A stretch of 64,000 bases of DNA, from positions 188,501 to 252,500 of the forward strand of contig LR746268.1 of NCBI GenBank assembly GCA_902729315.2, written 5' to 3'. Below are positions 11,041 through 23,745 of the stretch, piece by piece. Within the stretch, counting starts at the first letter, position 1; each line of letters opens with the position of its first letter. The translations under genes and the position numbers were made by a program. The stretch is from Spirodela intermedia (Eukaryota; Streptophyta; Magnoliopsida; Alismatales; Araceae). Under the pieces are notes generated by a model that saw only the letters and a list, made by a program, of their open reading frames with translations, was not told where the DNA came from and searched no databases.

Positions 11041-12112
11041 TGTTTCTAGGGTGTAGTGCTCACTCCAGGACTACAAAAAAATACGGGTTGAAGTTTTTTG
11101 AAATTAACAGTGGAGACGACCACGCTGGCCAGTGTCTGGCTTATCCTAGTCTTTCCTAGCAATTCCTTGATCGCCATGTGGAGATATTTACCATCATAGT
11201 TAAGAGGGAAAGGAGACTTGACAGATTCAACTGAGTGTCGTGAATGGGTCCCTGCCCCTCATTATAGAGGAAAAAGAAAATCAGCAAGCCGTCTAGTAGA
11301 TAAACTCAACAAGAGAGTAAAGGTGACCAAACAAGAGTGGAGGCATTGTGATTTGTCGTTCATAAAATTTTCCATCAATAATCAGAGAGTCTTGGTTCTA
11401 ATTGTAACAATGTATCAACATTGATATCTTCACATAAAAAGATGAGTTGACTTCTAGGAACTAAGTTGATATATTTATCAACATGGAGGACAAACACTTA
11501 TGGAAAGTTCAGCTGTTCATTTCACAATGAAGGCCTCGGGTATCGGAGAGAAATAAAGAACAACGGGATCTTGGAAATTGAAAATAGAATCAATGAATCC
11601 TGACCTTTGTAAGTTGTATGAAACAATTGGCATGTTGTTAATGATCTATCATCATTATGATAGGGAATATTTTTGAGCCATCACAGCAGCATTGCCAAAG
11701 CAATTTGTTTATTGAGAATCAGTGTCGTAAGCGAGACAAGTTATGTGGAAAGATCTTGGGGAATAGTTCAAGGTAGAAATCCTTGATATCTCTGGCAACA
11801 AAGAAAGGGCGTTTCTGTTCATTAAGAGCCGTCAGCATGGCTGTAACAAGGCCCCTAGTACTCATCCCCATTAACACATTGAAGTAGTCTACGATCCTTG
11901 TATTCTCCCTATCAATATCCTATTTCATGTTGGTGGAATTGGCTTTCATTTTCATTTGGAATATTTATAACACATATTCTGAAATCAGATTCTTAAGAAT
12001 GCATAGCCGATGCAAAGCTACAAAGAGGATTACCAAGCTGATGTTTACAAAGATCCATGCGTGGCGATTCTGCCCAAAAGTTCGAACAAAACGTCTCAGA
12101 TTAATTTATAGA

Positions 12113-12325
12113 TGTTGAAGTAGAAGAGGAGACGACAAGGAAAGAGAGACAAATCGTCCCTACTCATTAGAGAGAAATTAGAGGTTACATATAGGAGGAG
12201 AATGGATGCCAAAAGAAGAGAGAAAGTCATAGAAGGTGGGAGGATGTGGGAGAGGGGGAGAGAGAGAGAGAGAGGGGGGGCAATCACTCATCTCCTATGT
12301 GGGCCCACTGGGTCATATTCTCACA
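12113..12325 (-). repeat. 3' LTR of the copia element
   Basis: 213 bp, matching 16893-17110 except for small indels and substitutions, including a shorter GA tract. The differences between the two LTRs mean the insertion is not very recent. Confidence 0.93.
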
Positions 12326-12339
12326 TTCACCCATATTAG

Positions 12340-13800
12340 GGATCCTACCTGCATCCCTTACAAGCGGGAGCATAAATGTCAATTAGTCCTAACTTATGTG
12401 AGAAAATGTCATAAGACAATATGCTGAGACCCTTTGTAAAGATGATTCCCAATTGTGATTCGCAATAAACATTGCTGCTTCATTATCATAGTATATGGGC
12501 AAAGCCCCTTGTATGAGATAACCCAACTCCTCAAGAAGATTAGCTACCTAGAGCATATAAGAAGACGTCTCGTGCATAGCTTGATACTTCGCTTCACAGC
12601 TGGACAAAGACAGAATATGCTACTTGTGACTCGTCCAGGTCACTAGGTTGCTGCCAACATAAATGTGATAACTAGTGGTAGATTTTTGATCTTCTCAATC
12701 CTCCGCAAGATTAGAGTCTAAGTAACCTGCCATGTGAAGATGTTTATGTCAGCGAAAAACTAATCTCTCCCGAGAGCATGCTTGAGGTAGGCTAGAAAAT
12801 GAAGTGCAACATCCCAATAAATCTCGCGTGGCTCATGCATAAACTGATTGAGGAGATTCATGGTGAAGGCGGTGTCCTGACGTGTAACCATAAGATAAAT
12901 CAACTTCTCTACCAATCACTGATATTGTTGGGGATCATTGAGTAAGAGAGATTTCTCATTCCAAAACTTCGGCCAGCTCTCGATCAGTGATGCATAAGGC
13001 TTGGATTCAAGAAGGCCCATCTCATGCAAAATATCAAGAACATACTTTTGCTAGGTAAGAACCACCTCACCAGGGTGGCAAGCGAACTCAGCCTCCAAGA
13101 AGTACTTGGGAGTCCCCAAATCATAGATATCCAAGTGTTCACGGAGGAATGCTTTGGTATCCTAGATGCTGGCCACATCATCTCCAATAATGATCATATC
13201 ATCGACATAGACGGCCAAAAGAACATAGTTACTGGTGGATGACTACCTGAAGACAATAGGCTCAGAGTTGCACTCTTGAAAACTCCACTGGCGAATCAAC
13301 ATGCTGAACTTGGTAAACCAAGCCAGTGGACTCTATTTAAGTCCATAAATAACTTTCCAAAGATGGCAAACCTTGGTGGATTTCGCTAGCAATACGTACT
13401 CAAGAGGTTACTCCATATAAACTTCTTCATCAAGGTTGCCGTAGAGGAAAGTGTTGAAGACGTTGAGTTGATGAAGTGTCCAATTAAGATTCACTACTAT
13501 AGAGACTAATATGCATACTGAGGCAAGTCAAACCACCGGGGAGAATGTCTCGGAATAATCGATGTTGTATTTTTGTGAGAACCTGCGAGCCACCAGTTGT
13601 GCCTTATAGCGTTGTACACCATTAAGAAGGTACTTAAGGGTGAAAACCCATCTGCAAGAAAGAACATTAGCACCATGCATGTATCCTAGCGGATGAGACC
13701 AATATAGTCTTCATTCATAGCTGTCTTCTAGTGAGGTACCACCATAACATTCACATGAGACTTGGGAATTGATTCAGCAGCCAGAAAAAGGGCAAAGGCA
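12340..13800 (-). pseudogene. Copia reverse transcriptase and RNase H remnant
   Basis: RT motifs appear in shifted frames: [28 protein letters not shown] and AVYVDDMIIIGDD (about 13170-13210), followed by a stop. RNase H pieces include CEAKYQAM (about 12570-12605) and YYDNEAAMFIAN (about 12450-12500). The C-terminal part appears deleted before FTKGL. Confidence 0.8.
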
Positions 13801-14199
13801 CGATATTTAAGTGAAAGGTAGTCATAGGAAACTACATTAATGATCAGATGAGGGGTATAAGAGTGACAAATCATATTCAAATGTAGGGTACATAATCAGG
13901 TACCTTTGTGAAGGGCAATGGGAAGATGAAGGTCATCTTTGGGAGCTAGACTTGTGGGAGGAGACGAGAATTGGTCAGGAGCTGGTGATGAGATTTACAG
14001 AGAGACGGGTCTAGTAGGGGCAGCCAATGAAAAAGCTTCAGAAAATGGAAGATGTGACGACGAAGACGATTGTGATGAAAAAGTTGAGTTGGGAGGTGAT
14101 AACGAAATAACTTGAGTCTGAAGGTGACTAGTGTCAGATGTGAGATCTGGGACAAATACAAGAGTAATAGTGAGCACAGCTTCTGGCTGAGGCATAAAC

Positions 14200-15470
14200 A
14201 ATGAAGATGGTGTATCAAAAAATCATAACTCCTCATGAAAGGTCATATCAACTGAGACAACATATTTCCGCTGGCAAGGCAAATACACACGGTACCCCTT
14301 TTGAGTACGGGAATAACTAACAAAGACACCCTTGATAGCTCGTGGAGCAACCTTCGAGAGATTCATAGTGGTATCTTGAACAAAAGCCACACATCCAAAA
14401 ACTCACAGAGGAAGAAGAAATAGGTCACTCTTAGGTTGAAGACATTGTAGTGGAACTTCATAGCCAAAGAGAAAGGATGGTAGATGGTTGATGAAGTACA
14501 TTGAGGTGAGGACCGCATCTGCCCAAAGATAGTCTAGAACCCTCATTTCTAATAGTAGAGTACAAGTCATATTGAGAATATGACTATACTTCTGTTCAAC
14601 AACACCATTTTGTTGCAACGTGTATGGACACGTCGTTTGATGAATAATCCTAAAATTATTACAGATCTCCTGAAATGTGATTGAGTAAACTCGAGTACAT
14701 TATTTGTCTACAAGATCTTGGGTGTTGTAGACCATTGTGTACAAACCTCTTGGAGAAAAAATTGAAGTAGGAAATAACTTCGGTGCGGTCTTTAAGTAAG
14801 TAAACCCAGGATGCTTGAGAAAAGTTATCGAGGAGGACCATATAGTAATGGAATTCAAAAATAGATGCCACATGAGTCAGACTCTAAATATCACAATAAA
14901 TCAGTTCAAATTGGTTTTCACATGGTAAACCATCACAATGAGGATATGTAAAACAAAAATATTTTCCAAGTTAACATGATTCACATTGATGCTTAGAAAG
15001 AGAAACGCCTGATAAGGCTTCATGTAACTTTGAAATGGTTGCATGACCAAAACATTGATGTCACAACAACGAAGAAACCTTTTGAGAAAAAAAACAAGAC
15101 AACTCAACTGAAGGTGTATCTGGTACCAACATGTAGAGGCCCTAATTAGTTTCTCTACTCAAATCAATTCTCTTCCTTATTTACAAGTCTTGAAATACAC
15201 AGTGATAAGGAAAAAATATAACATAACAATAAAGGGCTTTGGTGGTGACATTGATCAATAAGAGATTGACATGCAGATTGAAAACATAAAGAACGTTGTC
15301 AAGAGATAAGGAAGGGGTAATGACGGCCACCCCTTTGCTAGCAACGAAATAGGGGTGGCCATCCATAATGGTAATGGTCTCATGATAACTGAGGGTCTTA
15401 AGATGGGTGAGGAGGGAGGATGTACTTGACATATGGGCTAAGACACCTGAATCAATTACCCGTCTCATTG
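14200..15470 (-). pseudogene. Copia protease and integrase remnant
   Basis: Protease: VIDSGVLAHMS at about 15440-15465 corresponds to the usual DSGA(T/S) active site, with Ala changed to Val. Integrase: MVLLDNFSQASWVYLL (first Asp kept), then NNVLEF where DNGxEF is expected (second Asp changed to Asn), then QQNGVVEQK (Glu kept). Several stops separate the pieces, so the integrase is inactive. Confidence 0.8.
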
Positions 15471-15699
15471 GTGGGCAAGGATGTTAAGATAGCGGTACCT
15501 ATGTAAGAAGACAATGTGTGATGCGACACATGAAAAGACGATGCATGCACCTTAGACTTTGACCACCGGTCATACTCATTGGGAGAGACATAATGATTGT
15601 AACTCTGGTCACTGATGCTAGAGGAGTAGATCCAATAGGTTGTCCAAATGGCAATGCAGGAGCAGCAAGAGTAGGTAGTGCCGCATTAGTGTAGATGCC

Positions 15700-16380
15700 G
15701 CCAGGAGGAAGTTTGTGAGGCCAGTCTGTCAGATACCCAAACTTCTGGTAGCATTTGGTTATGAAATAATTGTTCCTACCGCAATGCTCACAAGGAGAAA
15801 AACTATTGCGACTAAGAGGAGTAGCATGCCCAAGACCCTATTTACGACCACAATTGAAGGAGGCACCACGACCCGCTTCAGGAGTGGTAACTACAAGTGC
15901 TGAAGCTTCAGGAGCGACCGCTGGGGATGAAACAGGGGCCAAGGTCGGGGTCGATATGGGAGCGATCTGCTGCACAACATTAAATGTTTCCTCTAAGGTG
16001 AGAGAAGTAACTCCATTGAGAACTAAGCCTTTGACTTGATTGGCCAAAATCGGGTCAATAGAGTGAAGATAGACAATTACTAATAGCTCTTGACGATAAT
16101 GTTGATTGACGTTCGGATAAGAGGAAATCAATTGATATTGATCCAACAGATTTCCAAGCTTCATTAGTGTAGGATACGCAGAATGCCTTGGAGATGACGT
16201 GCCATGCAACTTATTATGGTTGCTAAAGATATCCTTCATATGACCGATGCTCCCTTTGGCCCTAAACGAACAATAGAGCTTGTCCCACATTTGTTTGGCT
16301 GTATCTAGATTGATAGTCCTAACAAATTGTGGAGCGACCATTTTAAGAATCTAAGCTTAGACAATCTCATCTTTCACTAT
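15700..16380 (-). pseudogene. Copia gag remnant
   Basis: An open stretch (16341 to 15838) contains AKQMWDKLY and further Gag-like sequence (RQELLVIVYLHSIDP). It is followed, after a stop, by a degenerate zinc knuckle CEHCGRNNYFITKC in which the histidine of CX2CX4HX4C is Tyr. Gag would form the virus-like particle; this copy is broken. Confidence 0.8.
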
Positions 16381-16879
16381 CTAATCGGACAGGCTGGAGT
16401 CGCTGGCAGGTGGCGGTAAATCCGTAATAAACTGGCAATAGCCATGAATGCTAAGAAAATAGACGAAAATTATGTGCCCATTAATGATAATTGATACCGT
16501 CTTCGGTGAGAGGCAGACGCAGACTGTGAAGTTGATTAAGGAATAGATTCACCGACGTAACATGAACAATGGGGGTAGAGGCACTGACAGTCTGCCCCCA
16601 GTTGGTAGAGACAGATGGAGATGCCGAAAGAATTTTCATCTCCATGAAAGGCGGCTGACATTAAAGCTAGAAGGAGGCGGCGGCTTGTAATGCAGTGGTG
16701 CCAGCACCGGAAGGGCGGCAAGAACAATGAAAGAGGCACGGCGAGAAGCGGCGGCGGCAGCGCTTGCAGAGGCATGGCGAGAAGCAATGACGGCACCTGG
16801 TAGGTGCTGCAAGACGGCAGAAAATAGGATGGCATCCGGCAAGCTCAGGCTAAGATGGTGGCGGTGACAGGATCAACCT

Positions 16880-16892
16880 GGCTTTGATACCA
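16880..16892 (-). promoter_or_regulatory. Primer-binding site, initiator tRNA-Met type
   Basis: The minus strand reads TGGTATCAAAGCC directly after the 5' LTR. Plant copia elements typically have TGGTATCAGAGC, complementary to the 3' end of initiator tRNA-Met; one mismatch is seen. Confidence 0.88.
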
Positions 16893-17030
16893 TGTTGAAG
16901 GAGAAGAGAAGGAGACGCCAAGGAAAGAGAGACAAACCGTCCCTACTCATTAGAGAGAAATGAGAGGTTACATATAGGAAGAGATGGGACGCCAGAAGAA
17001 GAGAGAAAGTCGCAGAAGGTGGGAGGACGT

Positions 17031-17067
<37 letters not shown>

Positions 17068-17110
17068 CGACCGCTCATCTCCTGTGGGCCCACTGGGCCA
17101 TATTCTCACA
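16893..17110 (-). repeat. 5' LTR of the copia element
   Basis: 218 bp, beginning TGTGAGAATATGG and ending CTTCAACA in element orientation. It contains a (GA)n tract at 17034-17066. The primer-binding site abuts it. Confidence 0.93.
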
Positions 17111-17699
17111 ATAGAACGATGTGAGAATTGGGGTTTCATTCCAACACGTCCGTTCCGTTGCATATGGAGAACCGGAGAAGATCATGATGCTAGTTCGTTA
17201 ACAGTAAGAAGTAGTAAACATCGAATTACTTGGGATGATCGATGCCCACGAAGATGAGAAGATGGAGAAATAAACAACATCCTCCTCCCCCTCCCTCCCT
17301 CTCTGTGTGAAGAAGATCACATGAGACCCCTCACGTTATGGAGAATTAAGAAGAGGAGTCCGAATCTCCTAAACGAGCTCTAAATGTCAATGTCATGTTT
17401 TGTCTCCTAACCATGCATGGAATCGAGAGCTGGGATTTGAAGCTAAAGTTTAACTTCCAAGATGTACCCACCTGGAGCTCCTCCAGGAAGGCGAGAATGA
17501 TGGCCGGGGTGATCCCTCTGACCCCGCCTCCGTCGATACTTAGTATGGTTATAATTTTATCTGCGCTGGCCTGTTGCTCCTTGCTCGCTGTTTTTCTGGA
17601 CGCTGAGCTCATGCTAGTGGAATAATCACTTTTCAGGGATTCAAGAAACTGGAGACGGATAGGGAGAGAGAGGTGGAGCAAGAAGAAGTAGAAGAAAGA

Positions 17700-19770
17700 G
17701 AGGAAAACAGGAAGAGTGAAATATCTGGCACCGAGAATATGTTCTCAAAGTCATCTGGATTTTGTGCACCCCAACACACTATCCTACCAATTTTATCCCA
17801 ACACGGGAATGAAGAACAGAGGCAAAACCATTCCGAGGTCGTCGGGGTTCCTAATTTTCAGGTTACCGGGGAAGCAATTATCCTACCATTGAATAGTTCG
17901 TGTCCTTGTGCCCCAGAGGAAGGAGAAAAAGACGTTATTAAGTGCAAAGGAAGGATAAAATAAGTGTTCTATATGATGGCTTTTCCACCGTATATCGGAC
18001 ATCAACTGGGTTGCCTATTCGTTTTTGTTATTCCTGTGCCAAACAATGTTTACCTTCCCAATTGTCACGTCTCCTACCTCGGCTACAAGTCCTGCACAAT
18101 TTTTTATTCTTTTTATTAATTACTAACGCTCGACCATTGCAACACGATCTTGGGGATGATAGAGACACAAGTATCTTAGTGATGAACAGAAGTTTTGGGC
18201 TTATGATTTGACAAGAGATTATTAAATGTACGTTTTCGTTATTTATTTTATCTTGACTCTGGCTCATTTGGACGAGACTTTGTCAAAGTCTACAGAAAAG
18301 TTCAGGAAACCTCCTGTCTAAGCTCCCATTACTTGATCTGGGCACCTGCATGACTACCAATGGCTGCCCCTTGAGGTGTGGAGATGATTGCGGCTGAGAG
18401 AGATTTATGCATGTAGAATATATGGCATGGGGGAAAGACAAGGTGCCTGTCAGTTGTCTGGTGTTGGAGACCATCAATACCGAGCATCGAGCTTGCAAAT
18501 TCACAGGCCAGCTCGGTTACTTTTAAATCTTCCGAATTGGACTTGAATCGTAAGCCAAGATGAAGGGAAGAGTGTTTCTTCTATAGTTACATACAGTTTT
18601 TCTTGTCATGATGACGGTGAATGTTTTTCGAATTTATGTTTCATCTTCAAGTTTTGTGTTGGAATTTTTTTCCAGGTATTATAATATCTACACGTTATGT
18701 TTCAAGTTAAGCAAGTGCTATTTTTTTTGATGCTATAAGTAGCTTTTAGTTGCTATAATAACTGGTTAGAACTAGAATAGGCTGGAACACCTGAGTTTCT
18801 TTGAGATAAACCAGTTGCCCGAGTCAGACGAGCTTGGGTGAATAAGCGTGGTAAGTGGGGCTCAGTTATGTATAAACGCGGATAAAAATAGCAACAAATT
18901 ACTCGATCAATATGGTCAAACAGACCATATTGATATATCCTTCCTGTTACCGAATAGGATAATTGATTAATTTAACCATTTAGGTGTGAAATATGCTAGG
19001 TTATCTATGTTTATCCGAGAGAACCTAGTTGTTCGCGTTTGATAAGCTTGGAAAACCGAGCAAGTCATTTGAGGTCCAGTTGGGAATAAACATGGATAAA
19101 GTCGTACAAACTTATTTGGCCAACCGTGAAGGCAGAATATCCTGACATTTTCTACTGTTGGCTAATCCAAGTCATATTTCCTAAATTTTATATGATCCTG
19201 CTGGCTGAGCTATCAACCTCACCGATGTTAAACATTGAGCATGTCCAAGTACTTGATAAAAACTTGGAAGTAGTTCCCCATATCCAAATGTTTCGCTTAT
19301 ATTTCCAAGTATGTATTTCATTCCTTTCTAATGTACTGAGGTACTGTTGAAGGGAGTAGCTTGTTCTTTTCATGAACTATCATAAAAATTCAAATAAAAT
19401 TCAGATAAACTGAGAATTTTTGCCATATCTTTGTAATATGGACCTGACGTGAGCATCCTGAGGGCCATTTGTTATTTTACTCTAGCTGAATTAGAACTTT
19501 AATCTTGTAGAGAATCTAATAATAACTTACTCTTTAAAATTCTTGTAGATTGTTTTTTCCATTATATTAGGGGAAATGAAATGAATATGTTGTAAAATAT
19601 GCCATTGCCTCTTTTTGTTTCCTAGAAGTTTAATTGGGCGTTTCAACTAGAGTCAGTAAGCGGTAGATAGATTTTGGTTTTTAAAGAACATAATGATAAT
19701 GATGCGTTAAACATATAATTTTTTTTGAATGGAGTGGCTAGACATTGTATTTTTTGATACACTAACTACC

Positions 19771-19821
<51 letters not shown>

Positions 19822-20066
19822 GATAATAATCTGCATAGTAACATAATAACATTATAATCTACAGGAAAATTTGTATAAAATTTCCAAGTAAAGCCCAGAA
19901 AGTAGATAATAACATTAAGAACAAAGATAAATCCATCTTTTAAAGTCATACAACGAAGTAGATGCACTATAAACTACAGAATAGATCTATTTCGGCTGAT
20001 TGCTATCTCCCCATATCCGTAGGAGTTTATTGAAGTCCCCATCCGATTTTCGATGGCTCTGCTTTA
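17700..20066. other. C-D intergenic spacer, paralogous to the A-B spacer
   Basis: Non-coding as far as I can see. It is colinear with 3000-5700 apart from the 334 bp insertion there. A (GA)n tract at 19773-19818 is absent from the A-B copy. Confidence 0.65.
19773..19818. repeat. (GA)n microsatellite
   Basis: About 23 uninterrupted GA units. A shorter run lies at the equivalent place 3' of gene E (26299-26317). Confidence 0.9.
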
Positions 20067-23000
20067 CTAATTGCCAAATTTTCGAAGCTTTCTCTCATCC
20101 GATAGTTGCTTTGCGAACCTTATGCAGAGAGAAACGACGATTCAGCTTTAAATGAAACTGATGAATAAATAATAGCTTGGTCAAATATCATCAGAAATGA
20201 CACCCTTTAGCAGGCCTGCCCATTAAAGGTTCATGCCAAATTCACACTAAACTTGTACCGGTATACAGAATGCTGAATGTTGGATTTTCAAATTCAGAAT
20301 CACAAGGTAAACGGTTGAGGAACCTCTTCAATCCAATACCATGATGTGACCTGTAAGTTCCAATGAATCATTCCTGTAATAGGAATGAACCTACACTCCC
20401 TATATTTCGGCTGAAGTGATAACTCATCAGTTGAGAACGGAGATGTAGCTGATTGAGTTGGATAATCACTTTTTAAAACCGGCAAGTCAAGAGAAGCATC
20501 CTTGATTGATCGTCAAAATAAGAGCGGGTTTGAATCATCACCTTTTAAGGGCGCCCCTGTTTGTCTCGTTTCCCACGGGTTCATTCCGGCCAGTATCAAG
20601 GTTGACCCTGGAAACTGGCTTGTCGAGCAGCTTTTTTCCAATGTCGATAAGGTTATCTAGGTTTTCCTTTGTCGAGATGTCCACCGAAGAAGCGTCCCCG
20701 GAGAGCGTGTCGTCCTGCATTTTATACTATAGCTTATGAATCCAACAATTAAACCTCTCTCTCTCACACGCACACAGAGATTTCTATACTGTGTGTGTGT
20801 GTGTGTGGGCTTACATACTATGCAGTCTAGATGGCCATAATATATTAATATTGGAATGTGATCTGATTTCTCTGTGAAGTAAAATTACAAAATTGTCGGT
20901 TTACCTGAATTCTCAAATAATTATTTTCAGAATTTAGAGCCTGGAAGACAACGGAGATGTGGATATCGACCATGTCAACTATCGCTTGGCTGAAAACGTC
21001 GATCAGGGGGTTTGAGTCGCCGTTGCGAATCCACCCTAGTGCACCCCAACGGCTGGCCTTCTCGGCGTTATATTTTTCCTCCTGTTTCTGCGTGCCTGTG
21101 CCAAGTGAAATAAGTAGAAATTTTCGATAGTCCAGCGGCTTTACGGGGAAGAAGGCGGGGTTCTCCCTGTAAAGCTCCTTCGTAATCTCTCTCATTGCAA
21201 GCAGTGCCTGTGAGATACACTTGAAGTTACATGAGGATCACTACGGGAAGCAATAGATTCATCGTACTTGATGAATAAATACCATACCGGATTGTTGGCG
21301 GCCACGCCTCCGTCAATGAGATTGTACTCCTTTCCATGTGCCGTGAAGCGGTGAGCAGGGAGGTACGTGGGGGCAGCTGATGTGCTGATGGTGACGTCTA
21401 AGAGCTTCACATCCAAGTATTTGTCGTTCTTCAGCTGTATGCATTCCCACTCATGATTAAGGCCACATGTAATCAGAGCACACCCCCTGGTATCATCGGG
21501 AGGGTAACTATTTTCTTCTGTGAATAATAGGCCGGGGGGCACAAGAAGCCCTGGCATATTTCATACGGCACAGATCCGAAGGAACGATGTTTGACCCGAA
21601 CCCTTCCGTAGCCAGAGCAATGATCCGTACTGCCGTGACTAGGGAGGGCGAAGGAGTCAGGACAGGGGTAACAGGAAGGACCCCATGAGGCCTCGGGCGA
21701 CGGGTCCACCCTTATTTTGTCTTTATACATTTGTTCAAAAGAACGTCTCAATCCCGTGATGCCATTGTCATGGTCATCCAAAAGGGTTTTCACGTCAAAA
21801 CTTTTGTTAATATATAGGTCACTATCGTATTAATAGTCGTAGTTAATCATGCGTCTATATTATCAATTACTGAAACTGCGAGTCCCCACACGAATATCTT
21901 ATCGGCTGGATGACATACTGCTGCCTAATCGGAAAAGTCAAACGCGGCCGATCAAATCGCTATTCTCTTAAGGCATCTATAATAAGAGGAAGGTAACGAT
22001 CCAAATGGAGAACCAAAAACAAAAGAGAGAAATAATAATAATAGAACAAAATTAGTACGCCGGGTGAAGTTCAAACCTCAAAACTGGAGAATACAATGGG
22101 TTGGAGATACTTGATATCGAATGTCGGGATGACTACGTTGGTCAATGTTTCGTGCACCTTTGTCGTTCCGAGTTTCTCCTGTATCATCTTGTAGAGGTAT
22201 TTTCCATCATACTTAGGACCAAAAAGCTGTTTGACCGTCTTGACAATTCCGGTGAATGGCCCAGCACTGATCATCATTAATGAAGAAACAGCTTCAGTAA
22301 TCCCTTCTGATGTGTTTTGAACGATTCGTTTGTTTGAGGAAGATGAAGTTTTTAGTTCTCATGGGAATAAAATATTAGTGAAATTCGTTAAACAAAACTT
22401 TTACAATCTCTAACTTGAAGAGTAAATTAAACTTGATCCTTCTGGAAGTGTAAAATTCATCTTATTGATTTTTAGAGAAGAAAGAAAATTGAAGAGTGCG
22501 TTAATCAAATAAAATATTGATTAGGAATCTCCACTAACTCAATTTCAAGTTGAACATAACTCTACAAATAATATTGACCAAGATAGATCAGAAAAGGAAC
22601 AAAAGTCCGTTTCTCAAAATGGTAGAACGCACCATATATTACCCATTCAGAAAAGTTTGTACAAAACTTTGTTTCGATTCGTCATATCATCAAATCATCA
22701 GCTACTAATTGTCAGTAGTTACCTGACTTGGGGAAAGATCTTGGGGCAGTGTTCTTGGTAGAAAGGCGTGATATCACTGGCTGCAAAGAGGGGGCGACCT
22801 TGTTCATTAGGAGCTGTCAGCATGGCCGTCACGAGGCCCCCAGTGCTTGTCCCTGCGATCACATCGAAGTAGTCCACGAGCCTTGCATCCTCTCCGTCCA
22901 GCGCCTGTTTCAGGTCAGTGGAATAAAATTTGTCTTTATTTTGAACATCTCCACGGAAATTTCTATGTAGGAAGATTTACGCCATATTTTCGTTTCCGGG

Positions 23001-23528
23001 AATGGGTAGTGCCATATAATGATAAAAATACTACGATTTTGCCACGACTAGACGTGCCAGTTCCCCATCTTAACCTCTCTTTCTCTCTCTCAGCTTCTCT
23101 TCTCTCTCTCCCTCTCTCTCTCTATCCATCTATCTCTCCCTCTCTCGCTCGTTCTCTCGCTCTCTTGGACAGTTCTTTTGTCATTCTTGGGAGAGTGGGA
23201 AGATTATTCCACTATCCTCGTGTATATCCATCGTGGCCGTCGAAGATCTTATACTTTTGTTTTTGGTTGAAAATGGAAGTAATCATACGTTGGTCTACAT
23301 TTGAGTGAAGAAATTAAAATTCCCTCTTCCATATCGAAGAAAGGGTAGACGAAAGAATTCTTGGTGAAAATGTTTGACTTTGGGGAGAGAAAGTCAGCTC
23401 TTGCTCCAACGTACCTGGAGTTCCTTCTCCAAGAAGTCAAGAATGGTGGCAGGGATGATTCCTCTGATCCCACCTCCGTCGATGCTAAGGATGGTGATCA
23501 TCTTTCTGTTGCCCCGTTCCTGAGCCAT
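20067..23528 (-). pseudogene. Patatin-like gene D, coding exons open but exon 3 splice acceptor lost
   Basis: Exons are 23415-23528, 22723-22904, 22077 to about 22314, 21288-21434, 20905-21207, 20542-20714 and 20067-20118. All are free of stops and would give about 402 aa: [53 protein letters not shown], ending [16 protein letters not shown]. However, the ancestral acceptor of exon 3 (TAG|A in A, C and E) is AAAAC here. Every nearby AG is in the wrong phase. Using ATCAG|AAGGG after the normal exon 2 donor gives a stop at about residue 102. It may therefore be a splice-lesion pseudogene, or be spliced in a way I cannot see. Exon 1 and intron 1 are nearly identical to gene E. Confidence 0.7.
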
Positions 23529-23641
23529 AGCTTCGTCGGGCAAAGAACAGGAAAAATGGAACAGGAACTGAAAGCAAGACTAGGAACAAGAAGTTGTCGG
23601 AGGAGGAGCTCAATGATCGAGTTTCCTCTGAGCACCCCGAA

Positions 23642-23649
23642 TATTTGTA
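23642..23649 (-). promoter_or_regulatory. TATA-like element of gene D
   Basis: TACAAATA on the minus strand about 115 bp upstream of the start codon, aligned with the same element in B and E. Confidence 0.45.
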
Positions 23650-23745
23650 GAGGTCCAAACCAGAGATCCCATATAGCGTGAAGGAGAACAATATCGTGGA
23701 CTTTGGAGGAGGACTTATTCATCGGTGGTCGGTATTTGGTCAGAG

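Larger units (their letters stand above)
12113..17110 (-). mobile_element. Ty1/copia LTR retrotransposon, full length but decayed
   Basis: The element is about 5.0 kb and lies on the minus strand inside intron 1 of gene C. LTRs are 16893-17110 (5') and 12113-12325 (3'), each bounded by TG...CA in element orientation. A perfect 5-bp target duplication ATAGA flanks it (12108-12112 and 17111-17115). Gene A has the empty site near 2430. Domain order Gag, protease, integrase, RT, RNase H is the copia order. Stops and frameshifts occur throughout, so it is not autonomous now. Confidence 0.95.
11055..17612 (-). pseudogene. Patatin-like gene C, truncated and interrupted by a copia element
   Basis: Exon 1 (17472-17612, 47 aa) starts MSSASRKTASKEQQ, keeps a good DGGGVRG oxyanion motif, and ends at donor CAG|GTGGGT. 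Intron 1 holds a 5.0 kb copia retrotransposon (12113-17110). Exon 2 (about 11755-11930) is still an open frame, but the nucleophile elbow reads GMSTRG, so GXSXG is broken; its GT donor is not visible. Exon 3 (about 11070-11297) retains the ancestral acceptor TAG|A and the NYDGKYLH block, but has a stop soon after its start. Exons 4-7 are missing. It shares its N-terminus and exon 3 features with gene A, so both derive from one subfamily. Confidence 0.85.

Noticed and set aside
10965-11159. Open frame of repeated Glu-Arg
   Set aside because: It is a translation of the AG microsatellite.
22847-23308. 153-aa plus-strand open frame rich in Ser-Leu
   Set aside because: It is antisense to gene D exon 2 and intron 1, driven by the TC tract; gene E has the same artefact.
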